From assembly GCA_023053545.1 (NCBI GenBank), contig JAKZAN010000025.1, forward strand, positions 124,001 through 188,000: a stretch of 64,000 nt of DNA. The letters are read 5' to 3'. Below the pieces are notes generated by a model. The model saw only the letters and a program-made list of their open reading frames with translations. It searched no databases and was not told the origin of the DNA. The DNA comes from Lepidurus packardi (Eukaryota; Arthropoda; Branchiopoda; Notostraca; Triopsidae). Of the stretch, positions 29,901 to 42,700 are shown piece after piece. Made by a program: the position numbers and the translations under genes. Within the stretch, counting starts at the first letter, position 1. Each line of letters begins with the position of its first letter.

Positions 29901-32107
29901 CCGTGCTCTACCACGTTGGATGCACCTAAATCTTCTGAACCCCCGGCAAAGCACTGGCGATGCTTACTTAGCACCTCCCTAAGCGCTTGCCTTTGATCAT
30001 CGTCTAATCGATCAGAGATACAGCCATCCAGGGTCTCGTCAGTAACTACTCCTTTCTCTACTTCAACTATGTGGGGTACCTGGTCTTCAACACTGCCTAA
30101 AACTGTCCCCGCAGCCACCCATTGGGCCTCTGGACCAAAGTTTACTAGCATTACCGGACCGTACCCACCCTGAAAGGTAGTTATGCTTCGACCTAAGCTG
30201 ATCCCTTTTTCGATTAATAATCGCTTCTCGGGTTCTACCAGGAAATCCTGAGCTTCGTCTTCAGACGGCGGTGTTAGTTTACATTCGCCCCATTTGTCTG
30301 AACCCTGGTTCACAAGGTGGACATTAATGGGTATTCCCGATCGCGGGGGAATCCTATACTCCCTTAAGGCAACTATCTTCTCTACTCTCGTATCTTCGTC
30401 TTCGTGGATCTTTAAATCCGGGAAGAGGACCGCATCCTGTTCTATTTTCTCGTCTGTTTGCTCATGGGGATAATAAGGGGTTTCCGGTGACTCTCTTTTT
30501 TCAGCTGTGGAAGATTGTACTAAAAATTCAGAAAGCTCTCCCCCTTTATCTGGCTCCTTCGGCCTCGGCGGAGCCGAGGACCTTTCAATCCCAGGCTTCA
30601 CCTTTGGAGTCTCACCTCCACCTCGACGGCACGACCACGACCAACCCTCCGTAATCGTGGTGGAGATCTGCACGGCCTCCGTCATTTTCTTGTCGGCGAG
30701 ATGACCTGACGGCCGGTACTGTGCGCCATCCCGAGGGACTCGGGGCTCACCTATTCTTCTGCAGAGTTTCTGTTTACTCTTCCCCCTCTGGGGAAGCCTC
30801 TCAGCGCGCTCAGTGATGTCATCTGCCTTGGGGCTTGAGGCTAGAATTGCTACCTCACTATCTGTAGGCGTAGGGTTGGACTCCCTTGACGTAGACGGAT
30901 CCTCCAAGCTTATTAAATCGACTTCCTCCTCTTCGTCAAAGCTAATCAAATCTTTCTCTGACTCCTTATCAAAGCTAATTAAATCCCCGCCAAAATCCTC
31001 CATTCGCGTCGTATTTTGGCGAGTTTGAAAATTCTCGAGAGGATCTAACGCACCCAGGGGCGCCATGGTCACACCCACGCGAACTGGTTCAAGCATGGAT
31101 GTCACTCTGATCGCATTACTGAACGCAGCGATGGATGGTACATCCGAATGGTCTGATTCTACCCTAGCGGGACTAGTTGGCTCTTCGTGACGCTCCCAAG
31201 TACCCATTTCTCTTTTCAACAAGGAAAACCGGCTAGTGGGGATAGTGGACACTTCTATTCGGTCCCGCCCCTGCGGCGAGGACCCAATTTCTGTGTCTAT
31301 CGCCCCTACTACCGTTTTCTCTCCATTCAGGCACCCTAACTCACCTTCATCGTTTCTCGCGCCTATACGCGCCTCACTAGGGGAGGTGATTTCCCGTTGT
31401 TCCTGGATCGCGCATACCACGGTGTTAAGCTCGCTAACTACATCCTGAATCGGCCTAACGGAGGTCAGGGCCTCCTCACAAACGGTATCGCGTGCACATT
31501 CCTCGTGGCGTATCTCGGGTTGAGCAAGACTTGGCACGTCCTGGTCATCCGAGAGCGGTGTTACGGGAGCCGCTATAGCGCAACCAGCCGGCGTACATTC
31601 CTCAATTTGAACTTCAAGCTCTCGTTCTAGGCTCGAAACTTTCTTTGTCTTCCCTACCCTTTTATCCTTCATTCTCCGATGACCTGCTAGGGTAAAACCA
31701 TCTTCCCTATATCGGAGGGTCACGTCACCCAATTGCCTAAGCAAGTCGTTACCTACGATCAGTTCTGCCAAACCGTTGTTAAAGACAACGGCTTTCGTGT
31801 ATACTTCCTTCCCTGCGAGTCGAACCCCGATATTTACACCACCTCGAATCTGTGCACGCTCGCCGTTTGCTACAACTATCTCGGGTCCCTCCCAGGCTAC
31901 CAGCTGCGCCTGGTTACGTAAGGCCCAATCTTCGGAAACCACGCTCACGGCCGCACCAGTGTCGATAATGGCCATTGCTTCTACTCCATTACAAATTACT
32001 CGCTCTCTGACTAGGTTTGGACAGAACACACATAAGAGGGGGATCTCAATGGTCTGGGCGACTCCGCCCCCCGGAGCCGCCCTTTCTAGTTTTCCGAACC
32101 AGAATCT
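26996..32107 (-). CDS. pol: A1 pol polyprotein (protease, RT, RNase H, integrase)
   Basis: The frame is open from 32107 and needs no ATG, because it is entered by -1 frameshift from gag near 32089. Counting from the codon at 32029: protease D23-T-G (IIDTGAAV); a long acidic linker with DLISFD repeats (about 150-550); RT about 705-905 with YLDD at 870-873; RNase H region with HPDACDFGIGAV; integrase zinc-binding region starting at H1233; catalytic D1302, D1362 and E1398 (D,D35E spacing); then a GPY/F-type domain (FFGPYKILRR). No stop interrupts it, so this pol could be functional. The linker before RT is unusually long for a gypsy pol. No chromodomain is seen. Confidence 0.93.
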   Translation of the reverse strand, partial: RFWFGKLERAAPGGGVAQTIEIPLLCVFCPNLVRERVICNGVEAMAIIDTGAAVSVVSEDWALRNQAQLVAWEGPEIVVANGERAQIRGGVNIGVRLAGKEVYTKAVVFNNGLAELIVGNDLLRQLGDVTLRYREDGFTLAGHRRMKDKRVGKTKKVSSLERELEVQIEECTPAGCAIAAPVTPLSDDQDVPSLAQPEIRHEECARDTVCEEALTSVRPIQDVVSELNTVVCAIQEQREITSPSEARIGARNDEGELGCLNGEKTVVGAIDTEIGSSPQGRDRIEVSTIPTSRFSLLKREMGTWERHEEPTSPARVESDHSDVPSIAAFSNAIRVTSMLEPVRVGVTMAPLGALDPLENFQTRQNTTRMEDFGGDLISFDKESEKDLISFDEEEEVDLISLEDPSTSRESNPTPTDSEVAILASSPKADDITERAERLPQRGKSKQKLCRRIGEPRVPRDGAQYRPSGHLADKKMTEAVQISTTITEGWSWSCRRGGGETPKVKPGIERSSAPPRPKEPDKGGELSEFLVQSSTAEKRESPETPYYPHEQTDEKIEQDAVLFPDLKIHEDEDTRVEKIVALREYRIPPRSGIPINVHLVNQGSDKWGECKLTPPSEDEAQDFLVEPEKRLLIEKGISLGRSITTFQGGYGPVMLVNFGPEAQWVAAGTVLGSVEDQVPHIVEVEKGVVTDETLDGCISDRLDDDQRQALREVLSKHRQCFAGGSEDLGASNVVEHGIDTGNANPVSQVPYRSAYREKELIRQQVEEMIEAGVVEPSSSPWSSPVVLVKKKDGTWRFCVDYRRLNSVTIKDVYPLPRTDDALDSMQGSKFFSTLDLMSGYWQVGVREEDREKTAFITPDGLYQFTKMPFGLCNAPATFQRMMDVILAGFKWQICLIYLDDVVIFSKTFEKHVVDVDAILACLGKAGLKLKPSKCRFGCETVQVLGHIVDREGIRPDDGKLTAVTDFPTPANLTAVRSFTSLCSYYRKFVKDFSARAEPLSRLTKLNTPFVWGVEQQSAFEDLKQALVSAPILAHPELDGEFEIHPDACDFGIGAVLAQRQDGEERVIAYASRLLNKSERNYSTTEKECLALVWAVKKFRPYVWGKPFKAVTDHHALCWLMTKRESTGRLARWALALMEYEFQIVHRSGRVHNDADPLSRNPVDPPAGEGDDNGPVVFGIGVQAVDTRLADVEQEQRSDPRWAKLIAILETLNPRAVQRRQVVQYTMKEGKLFRILVRNGECRLRLCVPASLKREVLYACHDDVTAGHLGLKRTWDKISKRYYWPKMITEVARYVASCTDCQTRKGEATKKKGLMVPIKVDRPFEKVGIDLLGAFPETPRGNKHIIVAVDYLTKWAETKAVPSASAEEVAKFFVQQLVLRHGAPETLISDRGTCFTAEFTEELIRILQTNHATTTAYHPQCNGLTERLNHTLADMLSMYVSSNHRDWDDCLDAVTFAYNTARQESTGYSPFYLLYGREPKLPLDVAMGANAEVDEMEDSADISRAGQMASRIAEAFSAVRQRLGKVQAKQKERYDESHEERFYDVGDVVWVYTPVRKVGKSEKLLHRFFGPYKILRRTSPVDYEVQGVKRRKSDIVHISRLKPFVDRVNDFDEPTLFVKLGEERDLEVRNRTLEVSGEASELAIEPADLRSHQATETDNVHPPEPEARVTESVTYSARPDEPVGLRRSQRNKGKVRFYGCDDDEV
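32057..32095 (-). promoter_or_regulatory. A1 gag-pol -1 frameshift signal (candidate)
   Basis: On the minus strand G-GAA-AAC (32089-32095) is in the gag phase right before its TAG stop. A 7-nt spacer leads to a GC-rich stem (32073-32081 with 32057-32065, nine pairs, one G-U) with a 7-nt loop. Pol is in the -1 frame and the overlap is only about 20 nt, so this is the only place for the shift. The heptamer is of the GGA-type rather than the ideal XXXYYYZ. Confidence 0.6.
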
Positions 32108-33292
32108 TCACGATCGCTATCCGAGCGTCGCCCTGATGGTCTATCCGATTTTGACTTGCCACCCTTATCTCTGCTCTGGGATTCTTTACTCCCTTTCCCC
32201 TTCCCGATTCCCTTGTGGTCTTGACCACACTCCCTGGACTCAGGGTTGACACAGTAACGTGCAATGTGCCCTGGTGTCTGACAGCGATAGCAAATAGGTT
32301 TCCCCTCATGCGTGCGGGGATGGGGGGGATAGGGACGAGTTGGAGAATAAGGACGGCCAACCTTACCTGGCGGTTTCGCGAAACTTTCGCGGAACTGCTG
32401 GAATTCACCGGCGAGTTTGCAGAGAGCCTCCGCAATGGCACTGGATTCCGATGACGAACCGTTTCTCGGCCTTGGAGGTTCAACCGGCACAACAGGGGTG
32501 GGGGGTCCTTGTCCCCACACGTTCACACCGGCTATTGCGGCCTGCCTTGCACTGGCCTCTTCGTTTCTCATCACGCTGGTCCACCACGATTGCGACACCC
32601 GGCTTCTCTCCTGGCTGAACTCCAGGAGGTTCGCCTCTTCCAAAAACTTTTCGCATGTTTGCACATTCGCGCGTGATAACGGCTCCACCAAGGCGGGCCG
32701 TAACCCGCGAAACAAGTGGTTAAGCTTGCTATAATCTGACATGGTGGGGTGCACTTCGCGGCACATGTTGATAACATCCAGGTAGTATGTATTCACACTT
32801 TCCTCGGGGTGTTGTACACGCATCTGCAGGCGGGCGGTGTTACGCAAGACCCGCCCCTGCGGGACGAAGAATTTGCAAAACTCGCCTTTCAACACTCCCC
32901 AGGACGGTGGAGACGATACACCAACGGGATATTTGTTGTGGTACCACGTGTCTGCCAGACCGTCGAGGCTGGTGCCGAAGCATTCGAGCTGATCTTGGTC
33001 ACTCCATCCATTGAAAATGGCAATCTGCTCGTACTTGGCCAAGAAGCGTAGGGGGTCCTCATCGTGGGTTCCCGCGAACCGCGGCGCACTCATCGCCTTC
33101 CGCAACCTACCGGGCGCACCGGGGTTTGCCATGGTTGATGTAGGGCTGTTTGGCTCGGCGAGGAGGTCTACGAGTTTCACAACGGATCTTCGCGGTGAAG
33201 GGGTGGTACGGCCGGCTTACGTGTACCCTGGCGATTCGGGCAAGGAACGCCTTTACCGGTTCCCTCGGTCTTCGGGATCGCCCCAGTGTCAC
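32086..33292 (-). pseudogene. gag: A1 gag, 5' part deleted and frameshifted
   Basis: The gag start at 33292 (MTLGRSRRPRE...) reads only 61 codons because about 365 bp present in A2 (61178-61543) are missing at 33218-33220, and 365 is not a multiple of three. The remaining in-frame part (to the stop at 32086) still holds the capsid-type gag region (PRFAGTHDEDPLRFLAKYEQ) and a CCHC zinc knuckle (CYRCQTPGHIARYC), but starts at an internal codon. A1 would need gag from another copy. Confidence 0.85.
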
Positions 33293-33364
33293 TCATGAAA
33301 CCCCCAAGTCCTAGTTAGGTTCTAACACAAAACACGTAGCCTAACTTTACCAATCAAACCACCT

Positions 33365-33382
33365 TTCCCGGTCGATGCACCA
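33365..33382 (-). other. A1 primer binding site (tRNA-Gly type)
   Basis: On the minus strand TGGTGCATCGACCGGGAA begins 2 nt after the 5' LTR. From memory it matches the 3' end of animal tRNA-Gly(GCC) with one mismatch. Confidence 0.7.
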
Positions 33383-33384
33383 AT

Positions 33385-33790
33385 TGTCACGTCTAAATCT
33401 GACAGGGCATCAAATCTGTCAGGAATTAGAGTAGTTCGAGAAAGGTGGATTTACAGAACTGTATTCGGGAAGATTACAGGGGTAAAGCTAGGTGGACGAA
33501 AACACTACATGCAAAACAGAGGACTACTACCTAACACACTACTAGGAGAGTCTACCCTCTTACGCTCCCACTAACGGACTACTGACTTGTACTGCCACTC
33601 TCTAACCAACTGACTTGGTTAAGTGGAAACATCATCCTCACTCTCAGGGATCCATCCTGCCTGGTGTATCCGTACAGGACGCGTAATCCGGTACACAGGC
33701 GGATGGATCCTCTGATGTTACGCTGATCTTAACTAAATAAGCAAAGCGAAGCGTGAGAAAAAGCAAGCAATGCGAAATACAGCCGTGACA
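33385..33790 (-). repeat. A1 5' LTR
   Basis: 406 bp, reads identical to 25518-25923. The target duplication ATAT follows at 33791. Confidence 0.95.
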
Positions 33791-36700
33791 ATATAATATA
33801 ATAATTGATAAAAACGACAAAATTAGATTGCCTTAACTGTGCTTTCTTCAAATGTCGAAATTTCGTTTTTTGCATGCAAATAATATAATATAATAATTGA
33901 TAAAAACGACAAAATTAGATTGCCTTAACTGTGCTTTCTTCAAATGTCGAAATTTCGTTTTTTGCATGCAAATAATATAATATAATAATTGATAAAAACG
34001 ACAAAATTAGATTGCCTTAACTGTGCTTTCTTCAAATGTCGAAATTTCGTTTATATCTATGTATTGATTTCGCGTACTTTAAATGCCTTTCGGTTTTTTG
34101 CATGCAAATAATATAATATAATAATTGATAAAAACGACAAAATTAGATTGCCTTAACTGTGCTTTCTTCAAATGTCGAAATTTCGTTTTTTGCATGCAAA
34201 TAATATAATATAATAATTGATAAAAACGACAAAATTAGATTGCCTTAACTGTGCTTTCTTCAAATGTCAAAATTTCGTTTTTTGCATGCAAATAATATAA
34301 TATAATAATTGATAAAAACGACAAAATTAGATTGCCTTAACTGTGCTTTCTTCAAATGTCGAAATTTCGTTTATATCTATGTATTGATTTCGCGTACTTT
34401 AAATGCCTTTCGGTTTTTTGCATGCAAATAATATAATATAATAATTGATAAAAACGACAAAATTAGATTGCCTTAACTGTGCTTTCTTCAAATGTCGAAA
34501 TTTCGTTTTTTGCATGCAAATAATATAATATAATAATTGATAAAAACGACAAAATTAGATTGCCTTAACTGTGCTTTCTTCAAATGTCGAAATTTCGTTT
34601 TTTGCATGCAAATAATATAATATAATAATTGATAAAAACGACAAAATTAGATTGCCTTAACTGTGCTTTCTTCAAATGTCGAAATTTCGTTTTTTGCATG
34701 CAAATAATATAATATAATAATTGATAAAAACGACAAAATTAGATTGCCTTAACTGTGCTTTCTTCAAATGTCGAAATTTCGTTTTTTGCATGCAAATAAT
34801 ATAATATAATAATTGATAAAAACGACAAAATTAGATTGCCTTAACTGTGCTTTCTTCAAATGTCGAAATTTCGTTTTTTGCATGCAAATAATATAATATA
34901 ATAATTGATAAAAACGACAAAATTAGATTGCCTTAACTGTGCTTTCTTCAAATGTCGAAATTTCGTTTTTTGCATGCAAATAATATAATATAATAATTGA
35001 TAAAAACGACAAAATTAGATTGCCTTAACTGTGCTTTCTTCAAATGTCGAAATTTCGTTTTTTGCATGCAAATAATATAATATAATAATTGATAAAAACG
35101 ACAAAATTAGATTGCCTTAACTGTGCTTTCTTCAAATGTCGAAATTTCGTTTTTTGCATGCAAATAATATAATATAATAATTGATAAAAACGACAAAATT
35201 AGATTGCCTTAACTGTGCTTTCTTCAAATGTCGAAATTTCGTTTTTTGCATGCAAATAATATAATATAATAATTGATAAAAACGACAAAATTAGATTGCC
35301 TTAACTGTGCTTTCTTCAAATGTCGAAATTTCGTTTTTTGCATGCAAATAATATAATATAATAATTGATAAAAACGACAAAATTAGATTGCCTTAACTGT
35401 GCTTTCTTCAAATGTCGAAATTTCGTTTTTTGCATGCAAATAATATAATATAATAATTGATAAAAACGACAAAATTAGATTGCCTTAACTGTGCTTTCTT
35501 CAAATGTCGAAATTTCGTTTATATCTATGTATTGATTTCGCGTACTTTAAATGCCTTTCGGTTTTTTGCATGCAAATAATATAATATAATAATTGATAAA
35601 AACGACAAAATTAGATTGCCTTAACTGTGCTTTCTTCAAATGTCGAAATTTCGTTTTTTGCATGCAAATAATATAATATAATAATTGATAAAAACGACAA
35701 AATTAGATTGCCTTAACTGTGCTTTCTTCAAATGTCGAAATTTCGTTTTTTGCATGCAAATAATATAATATAATAATTGATAAAAACGACAAAATTAGAT
35801 TGCCTTAACTGTGCTTTCTTCAAATGTCGAAATTTCGTTTTTTGCATGCAAATAATATAATATAATAATTGATAAAAACGACAAAATTAGATTGCCTTAA
35901 CTGTGCTTTCTTCAAATGTCGAAATTTCGTTTATATCTATGTATTGATTTCGCGTACTTTAAATGCCTTTCGGTTTTTTGAATGCAAATAATATAGCATA
36001 ATAATTGATAAAAACGACAAAATTAGATTGCCTTAACTGTGCTTTCTTCAAATGTCGAAATTTCGTTTTTTGCATGCAAATAATATAATATAATAATTGA
36101 TAAAAACGACAAAATTAGATTGCCTTAACTGTGCTTTCTTCAAATGTCGAAATTTCGTTTTTTGCATGCAAATAATATAATATAATAATTGATAAAAACG
36201 ACAAAATTAGATTGCCTTAACTGTGCTTTCTTCAAATGTCGAAATTTCGTTTTTTGCATGCAAATAATATAATATAATAATTGATAAAAACGACAAAATT
36301 AGATTGCCTTAACTGTGCTTTCTTCAAATGTCGAAATTTCGTTTTTTGCATGCAAATAATATAATATAATAATTGATAAAAACGACAAAATTAGATTGCC
36401 TTAACTGTGCTTTCTTCAAATGTCGAAATTTCGTTTTTTGCATGCAAATAATATAATATAATAATTGATAAAAACGACAAAATTAGATTGCCTTAACTGT
36501 GCTTTCTTCAAATGTCGAAATTTCGTTTTTTGCATGCAAATAATATAATATAATAATTGATAAAAACGACAAAATTAGATTGCCTTAACTGTGCTTTCTT
36601 CAAATGTCGAAATTTCGTTTTTTGCATGCAAATAATATAATATAATAATTGATAAAAACGACAAAATTAGATTGCCTTAACTGTGCTTTCTTCAAATGTC

Positions 36701-39700
36701 GAAATTTCGTTTTTTGCATGCAAATAATATAATATAATAATTGATAAAAACGACAAAATTAGATTGCCTTAACTGTGCTTTCTTCAAATGTCGAAATTTC
36801 GTTTTTTGCATGCAAATAATATAATATAATAATTGATAAAAACGACAAAATTAGATTGCCTTAACTGTGCTTTCTTCAAATGTCGAAATTTCGTTTTTTG
36901 CATGCAAATAATATAATATAATAATTGATAAAAACGACAAAATTAGATTGCCTTAACTGTGCTTTCTTCAAATGTCGAAATTTCGTTTTTTGCATGCAAA
37001 TAATATAATATAATAATTGATAAAAACGACAAAATTAGATTGCCTTAACTGTGCTTTCTTCAAATGTCGAAATTTCGTTTTTTGCATGCAAATAATATAA
37101 TATAATAATTGATAAAAACGACAAAATTAGATTGCCTTAACTGTGCTTTCTTCAAATGTCGAAATTTCGTTTTTTGCATGCAAATAATATAATATAATAA
37201 TTGATAAAAACGACAAAATTAGATTGCCTTAACTGTGCTTTCTTCAAATGTCGAAATTTCGTTTATATCTATGTATTGATTTCGCGTACTTTAAATGCCT
37301 TTCGGTTTTTTGAATGCAAATAATATAATATAATAATTGATAAAAACGACAAAATTAGATTGCCTTAACTGTGCTTTCTTCAAATGTCGAAATTTCGTTT
37401 TTTGCATGCAAATAATATAATATAATAATTGATAAAAACGACAAAATTAGATTGCCTTAACTGTGCTTTCTTCAAATGTCGAAATTTCGTTTTTTGCATG
37501 CAAATAATATAATATAATAATTGATAAAAACGACAAAATTAGATTGCCTTAACTGTGCTTTCTTCAAATGTCGAAATTTCGTTTTTTGCATGCAAATAAT
37601 ATAATATAATAATTGATAAAAACGACAAAATTAGATTGCCTTAACTGTGCTTTCTTCAAATGTCGAAATTTCGTTTTTTGCATGCAAATAATATAATATA
37701 ATAATTGATAAAAACGACAAAATTAGATTGCCTTAACTGTGCTTTCTTCAAATGTCGAAATTTCGTTTATATCTATGTATTGATTTCGCGTACTTTAAAT
37801 GCCTTTCGGTTTTTTGAATGCAAATAATATAATATAATAATTGATAAAAACGACAAAATTAGATTGCCTTAACTGTGCTTTCTTCAAATGTCGAAATTTC
37901 GTTTTTTGCATGCAAATAATATAATATAATAATTGATAAAAACGACAAAATTAGATTGCCTTAACTGTGCTTTCTTCAAATGTCGAAATTTCGTTTATAT
38001 CTATGTATTGATTTCGCGTACTTTAAATGCCTTTCGGTTTTTTGCATGCAAATAATATAATATAATAATTGATAAAAACGACAAAATTAGATTGCCTTAA
38101 CTGTGCTTTCTTCAAATGTCGAAATTTCGTTTTTTGCATGCAAATAATATAATATAATAATTGATAAAAACGACAAAATTAGATTGCCTTAACTGTGCTT
38201 TCTTCAAATGTCGAAATTTCGTTTTTTGCATGCAAATAATATAATATAATAATTGATAAAAACGACAAAATTAGATTGCCTTAACTGTGCTTTCTTCAAA
38301 TGTCGAAATTTCGTTTTTTGCATGCAAATAATATAATATAATAATTGATAAAAACGACAAAATTAGATTGCCTTAACTGTGCTTTCTTCAAATGTCGAAA
38401 TTTCGTTTTTTGCATGCAAATAATATAATATAATAATTGATAAAAACGACAAAATTAGATTGCCTTAACTGTGCTTTCTTCAAATGTCGAAATTTCGTTT
38501 TTTGCATGCAAATAATATAATATAATAATTGATAAAAACGACAAAATTAGATTGCCTTAACTGTGCTTTCTTCAAATGTCGAAATTTCGTTTTTTGCATG
38601 CAAATAATATAATATAATAATTGATAAAAACGACAAAATTAGATTGCCTTAACTGTGCTTTCTTCAAATGTCGAAATTTCGTTTTTTGCATGCAAATAAT
38701 ATAATATAATAATTGATAAAAACGACAAAATTAGATTGCCTTAACTGTGCTTTCTTCAAATGTCGAAATTTCGTTTTTTGCATGCAAATAATATAATATA
38801 ATAATTGATAAAAACGACAAAATTAGATTGCCTTAACTGTGCTTTCTTCAAATGTCGAAATTTCGTTTTTTGCATGCAAATAATATAATATAATAATTGA
38901 TAAAAACGACAAAATTAGATTGCCTTAACTGTGCTTTCTTCAAATGTCGAAATTTCGTTTTTTGCATGCAAATAATATAATATAATAATTGATAAAAACG
39001 ACAAAATTAGATTGCCTTAACTGTGCTTTCTTCAAATGTCGAAATTTCGTTTATATCTATGTATTGATTTCGCGTACTTTAAATGCCTTTCGGTTTTTTG
39101 AATGCAAATAATATAATATAATAATTGATAAAAACGACAAAATTAGATTGCCTTAACTGTGCTTTCTTCAAATGTCGAAATTTCGTTTTTTGCATGCAAA
39201 TAATATAATATAATAATTGATAAAAACGACAAAATTAGATTGCCTTAACTGTGCTTTCTTCAAATGTCGAAATTTCGTTTTTTGCATGCAAATAATATAA
39301 TATAATAATTGATAAAAACGACAAAATTAGATTGCCTTAACTGTGCTTTCTTCAAATGTCGAAATTTCGTTTTTTGCATGCAAATAATATAATATAATAA
39401 TTGATAAAAACGACAAAATTAGATTGCCTTAACTGTGCTTTCTTCAAATGTCGAAATTTCGTTTTTTGCATGCAAATAATATAATATAATAATTGATAAA
39501 AACGACAAAATTAGATTGCCTTAACTGTGCTTTCTTCAAATGTCGAAATTTCGTTTATATCTGTGTATTGATTTCGCGTACTTTAAATGCCTTTCGGTTT
39601 TTTGAATGCAAATAATATAATATAATAATTGATAAAAACGACAAAATTAGATTGCCTTAACTGTGCTTTCTTCAAATGTCGAAATTTCGTTTTTTGCATG

Positions 39701-42700
39701 CAAATAATATAATATAATAATTGATAAAAACGACAAAATTAGATTGCCTTAACTGTGCTTTCTTCAAATGTCGAAATTTCGTTTTTTGCATGCAAATAAT
39801 ATAATATAATAATTGATAAAAACGACAAAATTAGATTGCCTTAACTGTGCTTTCTTCAAATGTCGAAATTTCGTTTATATCTATGTATTGATTTCGCGTA
39901 CTTTAAATGCCTTTCGGTTTTTTGCATGCAAATAATATAATATAATAATTGATAAAAACGACAAAATTAGATTGCCTTAACTGTGCTTTCTTCAAATGTC
40001 GAAATTTCGTTTTTTGCATGCAAATAATATAATATAATAATTGATAAAAACGACAAAATTAGATTGCCTTAACTGTGCTTTCTTCAAATGTCGAAATTTC
40101 GTTTTTTGCATGCAAATAATATAATATAATAATTGATAAAAACGACAAAATTAGATTGCCTTAACTGTGCTTTCTTCAAATGTCGAAATTTCGTTTTTTG
40201 CATGCAAATAATATAATATAATAATTGATAAAAACGACAAAATTAGATTGCCTTAACTGTGCTTTCTTCAAATGTCGAAATTTCGTTTTTTGCATGCAAA
40301 TAATATAATATAATAATTGATAAAAACGACAAAATTAGATTGCCTTAACTGTGCTTTCTTCAAATGTCGAAATTTCGTTTTTTGCATGCAAATAATATAA
40401 TATAATAATTGATAAAAACGACAAAATTAGATTGCCTTAACTGTGCTTTCTTCAAATGTCGAAATTTCGTTTTTTGCATGCAAATAATATAATACATGTA
40501 TAATAATTGATAAAAACGACAAAATTAGATTGCCTTAACTGTGCTTTCTTCAAATGTCGAAATTTCGTTTTTTGCATGCAAATAATATAATATAATAATT
40601 GATAAAAACGACAAAATTAGATTGCCTTAACTGTGCTTTCTTCAAATGTCGAAATTTCGTTTATATCTATGTATTGATTTCGCGTACTTTAAATGCCTTT
40701 CGGTTTTTTGCATGCAAATAATATAATACATGTATAATAATTGATAAAAACGACAAAATTAGATTGCCTTAACTGTGCTTTCTTCAAATGTCGAAATTTC
40801 GTTTTTTGCATGCAAATAATATAATATAATAATTGATAAAAACGACAAAATTAGATTGCCTTAACTGTGCTTTCTTCAAATGTCGAAATTTCGTTTATAT
40901 CTATGTATTGATTTCGCGTACTTTAAATGCCTTTCGGTTTTTTGCATGCAAATAATATAATATAATAATTGATAAAAACGACAAAATTAGATTGCCTTAA
41001 CTGTGCTTTCTTCAAATGTCGAAATTTCGTTTTTTGCATGCAAATAATATAATATAATAATTGATAAAAACGACAAAATTAGATTGCCTTAACTGTGCTT
41101 TCTTCAAATGTCGAAATTTCGTTTTTTGCATGCAAATAATATAATATAATAATTGATAAAAACGACAAAATTAGATTGCCTTAACTGTGCTTTCTTCAAA
41201 TGTCGAAATTTCGTTTATATCTATGTATTGATTTCGCGTACTTTAAATGCCTTTCGGTTTTTTGCATGCAAATAATATAATATAATAATTGATAAAAACG
41301 ACAAAATTAGATTGCCTTAACTGTGCTTTCTTCAAATGTCGAAATTTCGTTTTTTGCATGCAAATAATATAATATAATAATTGATAAAAACGACAAAATT
41401 AGATTGCCTTAACTGTGCTTTCTTCAAATGTCGAAATTTCGTTTTTTGCATGCAAATAATATAATATAATAATTGATAAAAACGACAAAATTAGATTGCC
41501 TTAACTGTGCTTTCTTCAAATGTCGAAATTTCGTTTTTTGCATGCAAATAATATAATATAATAATTGATAAAAACGACAAAATTAGATTGCCTTAACTGT
41601 GCTTTCTTCAAATGTCGAAATTTCGTTTATATCTATGTATTGATTTCGCGTACTTTAAATGCCTTTCGGTTTTTTGAATGCAAATAATATAGTATAATAA
41701 TTGATAAAAACGACAAAATTAGATTGCCTTAACTGTGCTTTCTTCAAATGTCGAAATTTCGTTTTTTGCATGCAAATAATATAATATAATAATTGATAAA
41801 AACGACAAAATTAGATTGCCTTAACTGTGCTTTCTTCAAATGTCGAAATTTCGTTTTTTGCATGCAAATAATATAATATAATAATTGATAAAAACGACAA
41901 AATTAGATTGCCTTAACTGTGCTTTCTTCAAATGTCGAAATTTCGTTTTTTGCATGCAAATAATATAATATAATAATTGATAAAAACGACAAAATTAGAT
42001 TGCCTTAACTGTGCTTTCTTCAAATGTCGAAATTTCGTTTTTTGCATGCAAATAATATAATATAATAATTGATAAAAACGACAAAATTAGATTGCCTTAA
42101 CTGTGCTTTCTTCAAATGTCGAAATTTCGTTTATATCTATGTATTGATTTCGCGTACTTTAAATGCCTTTCGGTTTTTTGCATGCAAATAATATAATATA
42201 ATAATTGATAAAAACGACAAAATTAGATTGCCTTAACTGTGCTTTCTTCAAATGTCGAAATTTCGTTTTTTGCATGCAAATAATATAATATAATAATTGA
42301 TAAAAACGACAAAATTAGATTGCCTTAACTGTGCTTTCTTCAAATGTCGAAATTTCGTTTTTTGCATGCAAATAATATAATATAATAATTGATAAAAACG
42401 ACAAAATTAGATTGCCTTAACTGTGCTTTCTTCAAATGTCGAAATTTCGTTTATATCTATGTATTGATTTCGCGTACTTTAAATGCCTTTCGGTTTTTTG
42501 CATGCAAATAATATAATATAATAATTGATAAAAACGACAAAATTAGATTGCCTTAACTGTGCTTTCTTCAAATGTCGAAATTTCGTTTTTTGCATGCAAA
42601 TAATATAATATAATAATTGATAAAAACGACAAAATTAGATTGCCTTAACTGTGCTTTCTTCAAATGTCGAAATTTCGTTTTTTGCATGCAAATAATATAA

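Larger units (their letters stand above)
25518..33790 (-). mobile_element. Ty3/gypsy retrotransposon A1 (8273 bp)
   Basis: Two LTRs of 406 bp read as identical. The target duplication is ATAT. A tRNA-Gly-type primer site, a polypurine tract and gag-pol-(env remnant) follow in that order on the minus strand. It is inserted in the middle of the satellite. Pol domain order (protease, RT, RNase H, integrase, GPY/F) marks Ty3/gypsy. Identical LTRs mean a very recent insertion. It is defective in gag: a deletion of about 365 bp relative to A2 removes N-terminal gag and shifts the frame. Pol itself is uninterrupted. Confidence 0.95.
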
